Under the pieces are notes generated by a model. It saw nothing but the letters and a program-made list of their open reading frames with translations, ran no database searches and was not told the DNA's origin. Positions 38,386 through 46,694 of a stretch of DNA of 64,000 bases are shown piece after piece. Location: contig UBPA01000016.1 of assembly GCA_900467185.1 (NCBI GenBank), positions 406-64,405 of the forward strand. Reading direction: 5' to 3'. This DNA comes from Hyphomicrobiales bacterium. GTDB lineage: Bacteria; Pseudomonadota; Alphaproteobacteria; Rhizobiales; Rhizobiaceae. A program made the position numbers and the translations under genes. The stretch's first letter is position 1; each line of letters begins with the position of its first letter.

Positions 38386-39426
38386 ATGAGATCTCCTCAA
38401 ACGGGGTGTGCCGTGGGCAAGCTGACATCGCGAGATCTTGCCATCGCAGCCGGGGTATCGCTGGCCACGGTCGATCGTGTCCTCAACGGGCGTGGTGGCG
38501 TGAGCCCGGACAAGGAGCGGCGTGTTCTTGAACAGGCGAGACGGCTGAAGATCAACCGTGTGATCGACCCACGCGCTGCGCGGACGCTGCGTGTCGCCGT
38601 TCTCCTTCAGTCGCGCGCAAATCCGTTCCATGCGGCCGTGCAGGATGGTTTCGAGGGAGCGACGCGGCTCTATCCTCAGTATAACCTGCAGTTTCAGGTT
38701 CATCACATCGACCCGGTTCGACCCGCCGCCACCGTCGCGCTCATTCGCGCCTTGGCCGGACATTGCGATGCGCTGATCATCGTGAGTTCACAGAATGAGG
38801 ATGTCGCCAGCGCCCTTCGAGCCTGGGGCGGGCAGGGGAAACCCGTCATGACGCTTGCCACTGACATTCGCAACGCGGACCGCATCGCGTATATCGGCCC
38901 CGACAACCGGAAAGCAGGACGGGTCGCCGGAGACTTGATGGCACGCCTCATGGGCAGGGAAGGCGGCGAAATCGTCATCATATCCGGCATGTTGAGCATG
39001 ATCGGTCATGAGGAGCGCGAGATGGGCTTTCGCGCCGTGTTGCGCGAACGCTATCCGCACTGCCGGGTGACGGACGTTTTGGAGAGTCTGGAGCGTGCCG
39101 AAACGGCAGGCGATCTCGTCTTCGACGCCCTGCGCAGAAATCCTCAGATTCGCGGCATCTACAACGCTTCCGCCGGTGCTCAGACGGTTGTGACGGCGCT
39201 CAAGACACTCGGACTCGCCGACGAGGTGGTATTTATCACGCACGAATTGACCGACGACCGTCGCCAGCTCATTCGCCAAGGCCTGATCGATGTCATCATC
39301 GACCAGCGACCCGAACTCGAAGTGCAAACCGCCGTTCAGGCACTAGCGTCCTATTTCGGCAGGAACGATCATCCCCCCGTATCCCTCGTGACGCCGATAG
39401 ACATCTACATGATCGAAAATGCTTGA
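38386..39426 (+). CDS. LacI-family regulator divergent from the second inositol operon
   Basis: About 346 residues from ATG 38386; a GTG at 38413 is a credible shorter start placing the HTH closer to the N-terminus. The HTH reads LTSRDLAIAAGVSLATVD with RVLNGRGG, and the ligand domain shows LRVAVLLQSRANPFHAAVQD, GHCDALIIVSSQNEDVA, AYIGPDNRKAGRVAGDLMAR and EVVFITHELTDDRRQLI. It is paralogous to the LacI-type protein at 18475. The 90-bp intergenic region shared with the dehydrogenase gene should hold the operator. Ligand is probably an inositol derivative. Confidence 0.9.
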   Translation: MRSPQTGCAVGKLTSRDLAIAAGVSLATVDRVLNGRGGVSPDKERRVLEQARRLKINRVIDPRAARTLRVAVLLQSRANPFHAAVQDGFEGATRLYPQYNLQFQVHHIDPVRPAATVALIRALAGHCDALIIVSSQNEDVASALRAWGGQGKPVMTLATDIRNADRIAYIGPDNRKAGRVAGDLMARLMGREGGEIVIISGMLSMIGHEEREMGFRAVLRERYPHCRVTDVLESLERAETAGDLVFDALRRNPQIRGIYNASAGAQTVVTALKTLGLADEVVFITHELTDDRRQLIRQGLIDVIIDQRPELEVQTAVQALASYFGRNDHPPVSLVTPIDIYMIENA

Positions 39427-39614
39427 GGCGAAGGCAAGACCGTCAAAGGTGCGTGCCGGGTCCCGGCAACTGACGAGTGCTGTAGAAGAGCATGGCGGCT
39501 ATATCGAGGGCGTCGCGCGATTGTCGACAACCTAAGCGGAATTATTTCCCGACGCGGAACCAATGGAGACGTGCCGTTCAAGAGGCTGTTGATAATCAAA
39601 CCTACCCTCCGGAC

Positions 39615-39636
39615 TGTCTTACAAGACTGTCTGACA
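39615..39636 (+). repeat. Two 13-bp-spaced arm-type repeats at the island right end
   Basis: TGTCTTACA at 39615-39623 and TGTCTGACA at 39628-39636 have the same sequence and period as the four repeats at 14188-14235. They lie about 80 bp inside the degenerate tRNA copy, roughly the same distance as on the left. Confidence 0.65.
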
Positions 39637-39704
39637 CGAATTTCAGGTGATCAGGGTTTATTAACCTTCTCAAAGGCTTGAAAAGAGGCCGGTTCCCCGG
39701 CTGG

Positions 39705-39725
39705 GAATCCTAGCCCCCAGCCAGC
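39705..39725 (+). other. Probable degenerate attR
   Basis: This 21-bp segment begins GAATCCTAG and ends CCCCCAGCCAGC. It matches the 3' end of tRNA-Gln (14096-14117) apart from two substitutions and one missing base. The imperfect match would be explained by decay after integration or by an island att that was never identical. Confidence 0.5.
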
Positions 39726-39917
39726 GAGGCTTCAAAAAGCACAGTCCAGCGTCACGCCCTCCATCTCGTGCGATGCCGCGGCGAAGTCCTTTGCTCGCTG
39801 GCATCGCGCGTTTCCAGTCTGACGACAGATTGCCGGGGTAGGGAACAGGTCTACAGGGCGCGGCATCCGGTTCCGTTTGGGTGGGGATGGGATGATGATC
39901 GATGGGACTGGCGTGAT

Positions 39918-40766
39918 ATGAGCAGGCTTCTTTTCTCTCTTCCGGTGCACGAGCGGCCGGACATCGTCCGCGAGCAGATCCGGAACATCGACTATTTCTG
40001 CCCCGGCTCGGTCATCTGCCTGCATGTGTCCGCGATCGCGCTTGGCGAAAAGGAGACGTTTCGGGCGCTGTGTGCGGCGGACAACGTTCTGATCAATCCC
40101 CAGTCGCATGAAACCCTGTGGTCGGCCGGGATCATGCACGCCCATATCAGCAATTTTCTCCATGCGATGGAGGCGGATGTCGCCTTCGACAAGATCGTCC
40201 TGATCTCCTCCAACGAGCTGCTCGTGAAGCCGGGGCTTGCCGATTATGTCGGGGCCTACGACATCGGGTCCCAGATGGAAGTCTTCGATACGTCGAACGA
40301 CTGGGGCGTGTTTCGCCAGGACTACCTCCACAGTCCCGCCATGCAGGGGTTTCTCTCGGCCCTCGGCCTGCCGCTCTTCTTCGGCGGGCAGGCGGAGGGC
40401 CAGTTCGCCAGCCGGCGCATCTTCTCCCAGCTTGCCCGGGCCTTCACCGATCATTTTCCCATGGAGTCGATCGGCTTCCCGATCGAGGAGGTCATTCTGC
40501 CGACCTTCGCCGCACGCTTCGCGATGACCGGCGTCACGGTCGGCCTGCCGATCACGCTCTGCAACTACTGCAACAATCTCGAGATGAACGCCGACACGGT
40601 CGATACGGTGCGCAAGGGCAAGGGCGCCGTCTTCGCGCGCCGCATCCCCCGCGCGCTGCGCTCGCCGCATATCGGCGCATCGGTCCTCGACACCGTCTTC
40701 AGCGTCAAGCGCGTCCCCCGCGAGGCCTGCGCGCTGCGCGACTATATCAACAGTCTCATGGTGTAG
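39918..40766 (+). CDS. Putative glycosyltransferase-like protein
   Basis: 282 residues from ATG 39918 (MSRLLFSLPVHERPDIVREQ). The pattern of a short Rossmann-like N-terminus, then a residue run like that of core-2/I-branching-type transferases (FDKIVLISSNELLVKPGLAD), and FPIEEVILPTFAARFAMTGV suggests a sugar transferase, but there is no decisive motif. No signal peptide or membrane helix is seen. It converges with the nucleotidyltransferase operon (58-bp gap) and may share a surface-polymer pathway with it. Family call is tentative. Confidence 0.5.
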   Translation: MSRLLFSLPVHERPDIVREQIRNIDYFCPGSVICLHVSAIALGEKETFRALCAADNVLINPQSHETLWSAGIMHAHISNFLHAMEADVAFDKIVLISSNELLVKPGLADYVGAYDIGSQMEVFDTSNDWGVFRQDYLHSPAMQGFLSALGLPLFFGGQAEGQFASRRIFSQLARAFTDHFPMESIGFPIEEVILPTFAARFAMTGVTVGLPITLCNYCNNLEMNADTVDTVRKGKGAVFARRIPRALRSPHIGASVLDTVFSVKRVPREACALRDYINSLMV

Positions 40767-40824
40767 CGGCGGCGGGGTTGCCTGACGACCTGCACATTGC
40801 AGGCGGATGTCGCAGAGACGCCCG

Positions 40825-41520
40825 TCACGCGTCGTGGAAGATCTTGCCCGCGGGGCGACAATCCTGGATGTGCGGCGCGATGACGGCATGTCCGTCCGCG
40901 ATGACGCCGTTGATCATCGGGCAGATGAACAGGCTGCCTTTATGCGCGAGTTCGTCCCGGTGGGCGATGCTGTGAGCACTGGCTCTCAGAAAGACCTCGA
41001 CATTCCGAAACATATAGACGCCGGCCGAGGCATGGCCCGAGATCACCTGCTTTTCGCGCGCTCCGGTGACGAGCCCGTCGCTGATCGTCAGATAGCTGTA
41101 GCACGGCTCGCTTGAGGCAAAGACGGGAACGATGGCTCCGTATGCGCCCTGGGCAAACAGCGCGGCGGGATCGGCCGGACCTTCGTGAAAGAGAACGTCG
41201 GCGAGATCGACGATGAGCGGTTCATCCGCCGGTACGAGAGCCGTTGCGGCAAGACAGGAAAACAGGGCGCCGGCGCTCAGATGCGACAGCGTGACGATTC
41301 GGCATCCGGGCCAGGCGTCCTTCAGGAAGGCGACGAGATCGAGGTGCGCCGTCGTCTCCCGGACGACGAAGACATAGTCGCTCGGCAACAGCCTAGGGCC
41401 CCAAGCGCGAGGCCGCAAGGCGGCCTCGATCAGGGGCGTTCCCTCATGGTTCACAAGCGGCCGCAGGCCGTGTTTCTCGGTCCACAGATCCGGGCCGGCA
41501 AGCGGCACGATGCACTTCAT
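40825..41520 (-). CDS. Degenerate sugar-phosphate nucleotidyltransferase-like protein
   Basis: 231 residues. The fold is that of NTP_transferase proteins (MKCIVPLAGPDLW, RPLVNHEGTPLIEAAL, LPSDYVFVVRE, DEPLIVDLADVLFHE, SAGVYMFRNVEVFLRASA), but the glycine-rich GxGxRF loop and the PKP lysine are lost, so catalysis is doubtful. The start overlaps the stop of the tandem nucleotidyltransferase by 4 bp (ATGA). It may be a regulatory or binding subunit of that enzyme. Confidence 0.72.
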   Translation of the reverse strand: MKCIVPLAGPDLWTEKHGLRPLVNHEGTPLIEAALRPRAWGPRLLPSDYVFVVRETTAHLDLVAFLKDAWPGCRIVTLSHLSAGALFSCLAATALVPADEPLIVDLADVLFHEGPADPAALFAQGAYGAIVPVFASSEPCYSYLTISDGLVTGAREKQVISGHASAGVYMFRNVEVFLRASAHSIAHRDELAHKGSLFICPMINGVIADGHAVIAPHIQDCRPAGKIFHDA

Positions 41521-43010
41521 GCGATCTTGCGCAGCCCGAGATAGGCGTCCAGATCGTTTGGAGTCCCGATCCCGTGCATCGCCGTCGCCGCGATTTCATA
41601 GACGCCGATCTTGCCCCCGCGGCGCTGGAGATAGTTGTAGACCGGGCAGACGTAGAACTCGTTGTTCGACCGGTCGTTGGCGGTGATCATGTCGATCGAC
41701 GCGTCGATGAAGGCCTGGGCGCGCCGGAAATAGTAGATGCCGACGGTCGCCAGATCGGAAATCGCCACCTTCTCGCGAACCTCTTCGACATATCCGTCGT
41801 CGTTCGTGCGCGCAAAAGACCATTTCGGATCGCGATGGACGTCGCGGAAGCAGAGGATCGAGCCATCGAGATCGCGCCGCGTGGCGTCCTCCAGAAAGGC
41901 GCTGCAGTCGAAATCGACGATCTGGTCGCAGTTGGCGATCATCAGCGGCGCGTCGGGATCGAGATGCGTCCGCGCCGTCAGCACCGTGCATGCGGCACCC
42001 TCGGTGGTGAAATCGATGGGGGAGAACACGAGATCGCCGCGGCGCAGGAGACCCTCGACCACCTGCGGTTCGGCCACCAGATGGTCGCGACGGGCAATCA
42101 GCACGAAGCGTCCGTTCTCGACGCGCAGATTGTCCATGACCCGCTCGATCATCGTCGCGCCATCGACATCGATGAAGGGCTTCGGCTTGGCGTAGCCTGC
42201 CTGCGAGAATCGGCTGCCGAGGCCCGCCATGGGAATGACGACTTGAACGGCCGGGCTCGATTGCGGCAGCGGCGCGATACGGCCCTGGTTCTCGGCCTGG
42301 TACAGTTCGACGCGCTTCGGGGAATAGAACGAAACGTAGCTTTCCGCGGAAACTTCGAACTGCACGATGCGTCCGCCGGACAGCACGACCTCGTTGAGGA
42401 CGGGAGACAGATAGTATTTCCCGCCGATCGGGTCCGACTTCAGCAGGCAATCCTGCGCGAGGGCCACGAACTGACGACCCTTGCGGAAGTAGTAGTAGCC
42501 GGCAATGGCCTTGCGGCTGAGCACGCGCTTTTCCGCTGTTTCCACGACGCGGCCATCGGCATCCTCGCGCACATAGGACCAGCGCGGATGGACGGAGGGG
42601 AATGTCACCACGCCGGCATCGGCGTCCGAATGGTAGAAGGAATCCGCGATGGCGCCGAGATCGGCATTGATGATCTGGTCGCCGTTGCAGATGACGAGAG
42701 GTTCGTCGTCGTCGATATGGTCGATGGCCATCAGCGCCGAGCAGATGGCGCCCATCGTCGGGTTGCCGAGCTCGATGACGATGCAGCCGTCTCCGGCGAT
42801 CAGCTTCAGGATCGAGTCGAGGCTGTATTCGAGCACGTCCTGCCGCAGAACGATGAAGATGAAGCGTGCCGAGGGGTCGCGCTTGCGAATGCTTCCGACG
42901 ACCAGCGCGATCATCGGGATCCCGTCCACTTCGATCAGCGGCTTGGGAAAATGAAAGTCTTCCTTGGGGAACAGATCGTCCTTCGACGCGATCGGAATGA
43001 GATATCTCAT
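41517..43010 (-). CDS. Tandem nucleotidyltransferase fusion protein
   Basis: 497 residues made of two nucleotidyltransferase domains in a row. Domain 1 (about 1-235) keeps FPKPLIEVDGIPMIALVV, NGDQIINADL and AIAGYYYFRKG but has a broken glycine loop (PIASKDDLFP). Domain 2 (about 250-495) is canonical: VVIPMAGLGSRFSQAGYAKP, KPFIDVDGATMIERVM, NCDQIVDFDC and ATVGIYYFRRAQ. The second domain probably transfers a nucleotide to a sugar- or polyol-phosphate and the first may be non-catalytic or have another specificity. The start shares one base with the HAD stop (TGATG). Confidence 0.85.
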   Translation of the reverse strand: MRYLIPIASKDDLFPKEDFHFPKPLIEVDGIPMIALVVGSIRKRDPSARFIFIVLRQDVLEYSLDSILKLIAGDGCIVIELGNPTMGAICSALMAIDHIDDDEPLVICNGDQIINADLGAIADSFYHSDADAGVVTFPSVHPRWSYVREDADGRVVETAEKRVLSRKAIAGYYYFRKGRQFVALAQDCLLKSDPIGGKYYLSPVLNEVVLSGGRIVQFEVSAESYVSFYSPKRVELYQAENQGRIAPLPQSSPAVQVVIPMAGLGSRFSQAGYAKPKPFIDVDGATMIERVMDNLRVENGRFVLIARRDHLVAEPQVVEGLLRRGDLVFSPIDFTTEGAACTVLTARTHLDPDAPLMIANCDQIVDFDCSAFLEDATRRDLDGSILCFRDVHRDPKWSFARTNDDGYVEEVREKVAISDLATVGIYYFRRAQAFIDASIDMITANDRSNNEFYVCPVYNYLQRRGGKIGVYEIAATAMHGIGTPNDLDAYLGLRKIA

Positions 43011-43636
43011 CAGTGGACGGCCTCTATTGCTGCGATTTCTTTGCCGATGCGGTCGTAATTGACGTCGTTGACGGAGCCGACGACCATGACATGCGCGCCG
43101 GATGCGCGCGCCGCCTGAATGCCGTGCTCGTTATCCTCGAGGATCAGGCATTCATGGGGTTGCAGCTTCAGCCGCTCGATGGCCGTGAGGTAAATTTCCG
43201 GGTGCGGCTTCGCCTTGGCCACGTCCTGGTTGGAGAGCAGGAAATCGAGATATTTGAGAAGGTTGGACTGCTGCATCATGGCCTCGACCGTCGAGCGCAC
43301 GGAATTCGAGCAAACGACAAGACGCTTGCCTTCCCGCTGCAGGCGGCCGAGCGCATATTCGTGGTGGAAGACGGGCCGGCACTTTTCCACGATGACGCGG
43401 TAGGTCATCTGCTGCTTCAGCGTGTTGAGGAAGTCGTGCAGCTTGGGCGATAGGCCCCGCGTGCGCGAAAGCATTTCGAGCTTCTTGCGCGTCGGCAGGC
43501 CGTCATAGACCGCCAGGTGCTCCGTACGGCTGATGTTCAGGCCGAAAACGGCCAGCGCGTCGTTCAGCGTCTCGTAATGCCACTCCTTGGCATCGATGAG
43601 AACGCCGTCCATGTCGAAAAGAACCGCCTTGATCAT
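43010..43636 (-). CDS. HAD-family phosphatase / beta-phosphoglucomutase-like
   Basis: 208 residues. Motif I is VLFDMDGVLIDAKEWH, motif II is VVCSNSVRST, motif III includes KAKPHPEIYL and motif IV is LILEDNEHGIQAARASGA, all intact. The small alpha-helical cap fits beta-phosphoglucomutase-like or phosphatase members. With the downstream nucleotidyltransferases it could prepare or dephosphorylate an activated phosphorylated precursor. Coupled to the next gene by TGATG. Confidence 0.86.
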   Translation of the reverse strand: MIKAVLFDMDGVLIDAKEWHYETLNDALAVFGLNISRTEHLAVYDGLPTRKKLEMLSRTRGLSPKLHDFLNTLKQQMTYRVIVEKCRPVFHHEYALGRLQREGKRLVVCSNSVRSTVEAMMQQSNLLKYLDFLLSNQDVAKAKPHPEIYLTAIERLKLQPHECLILEDNEHGIQAARASGAHVMVVGSVNDVNYDRIGKEIAAIEAVH

Positions 43637-43664
43637 GACTTCCCACCGTTAGGCCCCCCGGGCG

Positions 43665-44285
43665 CTATGTCCAAAATTCCGCGGCCCTGTCGGGCAGGTC
43701 CGTGCAGATCGAAAGACCGTCGCCCCGCAGCCCGCGCCACATCGCCCAGGCCGCAGCCGGGTCGCGTCCGTGCAGTTCCGGCGAGACGAGCGCGACGTTC
43801 TTACCAGCGGCACGGTGCCGCTCGATGATGTCGGGCGTGATCCAATCGTCGAAGAACGCGTCCAGCCAGACGCCGTCCGCCCGGTCGTAGAAGGCCGGAA
43901 CCGGTTCGATCTCGGAATGCCGCGTATAGCTCGAAAAGCCTGCACGCAGATAACCGAGCGCGTCGGGAACGGCCATGTCGAAGCAGAAGAGGTCGGAAAC
44001 CCCGGAGCGGTCGAGGGCCGACCGTATCGTCGCCTGGAGGCCGTCGGCCTTGATGTTGAGTGCGATCGTGCCGGCATGCGCGTGGGCCTTGTGCAGGTCC
44101 AGAAACCCGTCCAGATCCATGGCGCTATTGCCGATCGGCATGTCGTGCGAGATCTTGAGGAGACCATTCTGATCGCGAACGTCGGTCTCGACGCCGAAGC
44201 CATGCTCGAAGGCACGACGAAAGGCTGCTTCCGTATTCTTCTCGGCCGGAACATGCCACCAGCCGCGATGCGCTAGGATCTTCAT
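43665..44285 (-). CDS. Glycerophosphodiester phosphodiesterase-like protein
   Basis: 206 residues, shorter than typical GDPD (about 240-250). The GDPD core motif is present: ILAHRGWWHVPAEKNTEAAF, then FEHGFGVETDVRDQNGLLKI with SHD, giving the His/Glu/Asp/His set. The latter part (VWLDAFFDDWITPDIIERHR) keeps the barrel. No signal peptide, so cytosolic. It leads the four-gene operon 28 bp before the HAD gene, so its substrate is probably a polymer or nucleotide-linked phosphodiester rather than phospholipid waste. Confidence 0.82.
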   Translation of the reverse strand: MKILAHRGWWHVPAEKNTEAAFRRAFEHGFGVETDVRDQNGLLKISHDMPIGNSAMDLDGFLDLHKAHAHAGTIALNIKADGLQATIRSALDRSGVSDLFCFDMAVPDALGYLRAGFSSYTRHSEIEPVPAFYDRADGVWLDAFFDDWITPDIIERHRAAGKNVALVSPELHGRDPAAAWAMWRGLRGDGLSICTDLPDRAAEFWT

Positions 44286-44543
44286 AGGTTTCTCGTCGAC
44301 AGCAAGAAAGGTTTCGTGTCGATGCTGTACACGCGAGAGTTTATGAGGCGGAACTTGTACGAAGCTGGAAAGGGGCGTTCATGACGTCCAGACCGGGCGA
44401 GATAGCCCCGCACCGGCACCGTCCGGACGTCATCGATCATCATCCAAGAGACCGTCCCGAATGCCAGCCCGACGCGAACGACAGGCTGCGGCTATCTTAT
44501 GCCGGATCGCGGATGATCAGGTGAAGGAGGCGTGCCCGCCCCC

Positions 44544-44843
44544 TCACGCGTCCTCGCCCGCTCCGTTCATCAGGGCGTTGCGCACGAGGCCGCATTGGCC
44601 GTTCTGGGTCGAGAGCAGGGTGACGGGATCGACGAGGCCGGCGGTGACGCCAAGCGCGTTGGCGGCGGCCCAGCCCCAGTTGTCCTGCGCCATCTGCAGC
44701 AGGCGGGGGCCTTCGGCCGAGATGCAGGCGCGTCCGGCCTCGATCAGCGCGGCGGAGGGCATGCCCTGCAGCCGGTCGGTCAGTTCGGCCTGCAGCGGCG
44801 TGACGACGAAGATGGCGAAGAGGTAGCTGATGAAGTCGGACAA
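44544..44843 (-). CDS. Small conserved exported protein, 99 aa, TTG start
   Basis: TTG 44843 follows AGGAG by 6 nt and gives (M)SDFISYLFAIFVVTPLQAEL; an ATG at 44867 lacks a ribosome site and would put that site inside the gene. The N-terminus resembles a signal peptide or membrane anchor. The rest, LTDRLQGMPSAALIEAGRAC with CGLVRNALMNGAG, has a conserved Cys pair. I do not recognise the family. It is transcribed away from the Phd-like gene. Confidence 0.55.
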   Translation of the reverse strand: MSDFISYLFAIFVVTPLQAELTDRLQGMPSAALIEAGRACISAEGPRLLQMAQDNWGWAAANALGVTAGLVDPVTLLSTQNGQCGLVRNALMNGAGEDA

Positions 44844-45034
44844 TGGGGTCTCCTGGCAAGACTCCATAGATGGTTACGCATATTGCGGATGCAAGGAGAG
44901 GCGGGGAGGTCTCGCGTGTCGATGTCCCGCGTGGGCCGGCTCATCGTCCGACGGCCAGACCGCCACATCGTGCGATCTTGCGAATGTCAGGAAATCCGTA
45001 CAGATTCATAGACGTTCGAAAAGGGGAGGTTCCG

Positions 45035-45094
45035 TTGGCCCCTGTGCGTTTGGTCCCTGCGCGTTTGGCCCCTGTGCGTCTGGCCCCTGTGCAT
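45035..45094 (+). repeat. Four tandem 15-bp repeats
   Basis: Four copies of TTGGCCCCTGTGCGT with a few substitutions start at 45035, 45050, 45065 and 45080. They are in frame with the Phd-like gene and begin at its likely TTG start, so every copy after the first also contains a possible start-like codon (TTG or CTG). Copy number may vary among strains. Confidence 0.85.
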
Positions 45095-45331
45095 GAGACG
45101 GAGTTCAGCCGGAACATCGCGACATATGTCGACGCCGTCATCGGATCGCGCGCACTGCTGCTTGTCACCCGGCAGGGATCGGAGGCGCTGGGTCTCATGA
45201 CCGAGGGTGAGGACGATAGAATGCAGGAAACGCTGCATCGTCTCTCCACGCAAGCGCATTCCGATCGACTGCGGACGAGCCTGACGCAGCTTCGTACAGA
45301 AGACGTGATCGAGAGAGGCCCGATCTCGTAA
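45035..45331 (+). CDS. Phd/YefM-like antitoxin with N-terminal pentapeptide repeats
   Basis: TTG 45035 is chosen because GGGGAGG lies 5 nt upstream, giving 98 residues. The first 20 residues are four near-perfect pentapeptides (LAPVR, LVPAR, LAPVR, LAPVH). A Phd-like body follows: HETEFSRNIATYVDAVIGSR, ALLLVTRQGSEALGLMTEGE, where the TRxG strand is typical of prevent-host-death proteins. The helical C-terminus ends RTEDVIERGPIS. No toxin gene follows. Family call is moderate; the repeat tract is certain. Confidence 0.6.
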   Translation: MAPVRLVPARLAPVRLAPVHETEFSRNIATYVDAVIGSRALLLVTRQGSEALGLMTEGEDDRMQETLHRLSTQAHSDRLRTSLTQLRTEDVIERGPIS

Positions 45332-45394
45332 GACGGCTTCCGGTCGATTGCCGCGCGATGGCAGCGTTCTGGTGTCGAGCGATGCCAGCCCCTG

Positions 45395-45504
45395 CCGTCA
45401 TGCTCGGCCTTGTGCCGAGGATGTGCTGCACGATCCGCGATCTGGAGGACCATGGTGTTTGCGGTGCCGACATCAGATGCTCGGGACGGGCCCGAGCACG
45501 ACGG
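45395..45504. repeat. Palindromic intergenic repeat
   Basis: CCGTCATGCTCGGCCTTGTG at the left and a matching inverted CTCGGGACGGGCCCGAGCAC at the right bound this unit, of the same family as those at 862, 49416, 55287 and 63715. Its middle part (gatccgcgat..ccatgg) recurs in inverted orientation at about 46204-46225. Confidence 0.7.
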
Positions 45505-45564
45505 CGGTGAGGGGCGAACGGCTGCCCGACACCAGAACGTGGCATTGAGGAACCGGAAACCGCC

Positions 45565-45783
45565 TCACGCCTTCTTGCGGGGCTTGGCAACTTTCTTCAC
45601 GGGCGCCTCGGGCGCGATCTGGCTGGCTTCCTGGGCGATGCGGGCCTGCTTCAGCCGCTCGGTCTTGGCGCGGCGCTGGGCGGCTTCCACCTCGATGATG
45701 GATCGGGAGGCCGAATCGGTCTGCGTGGCTTTGGCGTTCGCAGGGCGGGTTTCGGTCTTGAACAGGCGGTCGGCGGGAACCAA
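45565..45783 (-). CDS. Short Lys/Ala-rich hypothetical protein, 72 aa, TTG start
   Basis: TTG 45783 lies 6 nt after AAGGAG and gives (M)VPADRLFKTETRPANAKATQ. The 72-residue product has a basic, Ala-rich helix (VEAAQRRAKTERLKQARIAQ) and a basic tail KKVAKPRKKA, with no membrane or signal segment. Coding status rests on the strong ribosome site and composition; function unknown. Confidence 0.55.
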   Translation of the reverse strand: MVPADRLFKTETRPANAKATQTDSASRSIIEVEAAQRRAKTERLKQARIAQEASQIAPEAPVKKVAKPRKKA

Positions 45784-46484
45784 GGCGTTCTCCTTCGGGA
45801 GTATCGGTGAGGCGTCGAAGGCCGGTCGGCCACGATCGCGCAGTCTGGTGTCGATGTCTGTCGGTCCTGCCCGCCTCCGATGCCTGCCGCGTCGTCGTTC
45901 GCGGGCCTGTTCCGGATGTAACGTGCCGACATACGCAATGTTATGAACAGCTTACTGCATTGCACCGGAAATCGAAAGCGCCAGGGGCAGGAAATACAGG
46001 GCGAAACCGGCGGTCGAAGCATGCCGGCCGGCCGGCTGCGGCCCTTCGGCGAGTAGGGCAGGCCGAACCGCAAAGGGCGCCAACGGACATGTCCGGTACA
46101 GATCGAGGTCTCTCGATGCCCGATCGGATGTCGAACCACCGTTCGGTCTCTCCTGCGTCATTCGCGGCCTTGTGCCGAGAATCTGCTGTCGTCCCCGCAG
46201 ATGCCATGGTCCTCCGGATCGCGGGCCGCGCATCGGCTGGGAGGTCCATAGCTGAGCACTGCCATCAGCCGAAAGCCGTAGGAGAACTGTCTCCGAGCCG
46301 GCGGGTCCGGCTCGATCATGTCCTGCGGGAGCCGGATATCGCAGGGCGCGCCGAACCGAACGACCACACATGCCCGCAGGAAAGTCACAAAAAAAGGCCG
46401 GGAAATTCCCGACCTTCTCGATATCGTCTCGACGGTTTCTGCCAGTACATCCGTGGTCAGGCGCCGGAAACGAAATTCTGTATA
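45784..46484. other. 700-bp intergenic region with repeat fragments
   Basis: No gene is supported. A partial palindromic repeat lies at about 46152-46225, and the 3' terminator of the cold-shock gene at 46389-46416. A long plus-strand open frame across the stretch has composition of the opposite strand and no ribosome site. Confidence 0.5.
46389..46416 (-). terminator. Rho-independent terminator of the cold-shock gene
   Basis: Read on the minus strand, AAGGTCGGG and CCCGGCCTT form a nine-base-pair stem with one G-U pair around AATTT, followed by a run of seven T. It lies about 70 bp after the cold-shock stop. Confidence 0.85.
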
Positions 46485-46694
46485 TTAGGCTGCGGACAGG
46501 TTGTCGGCAGCGCTCTTGCCGCTACGACGGTCCTGAACGATTTCGAAGTTGACCTTCTGGCCTTCGTTCAGCGAACGCATGCCGGCGCGCTCAACGGCCG
46601 AGATGTGTACGAAAACGTCGCTTGCGCCGTTGTCCGGAGCGATGAAGCCGAAGCCCTTGGTTGCGTTGAAGAACTTTACGGTACCTGTTGCCAC
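46485..46694 (-). CDS. Cold-shock domain protein (CspA family)
   Basis: GTG 46694 follows AAGGA by 8 nt and yields (M)[19 protein letters not shown], 69 residues, the size of CspA proteins. RNP1 (KGFGFIAP) and RNP2 (VFVHISAVE) motifs are intact, as is the C-terminal [19 protein letters not shown]. It acts as an RNA chaperone in the cytosol. A long AT-richer leader upstream may regulate translation, as in other csp genes. It is followed by a strong terminator. Confidence 0.95.
   Translation of the reverse strand: MATGTVKFFNATKGFGFIAPDNGASDVFVHISAVERAGMRSLNEGQKVNFEIVQDRRSGKSAADNLSAA

Larger units (their letters stand above)
39427..39917. other. Right end of the island, no gene
   Basis: This 491-bp stretch holds no convincing coding frame. 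It contains two arm-type repeats (39615 and 39628) and the degenerate tRNA-Gln copy (39705-39725). Material beyond about 39730 should be chromosomal or belong to a neighbouring accessory block. No remnant of a second recombinase or IS is visible. Confidence 0.55.
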
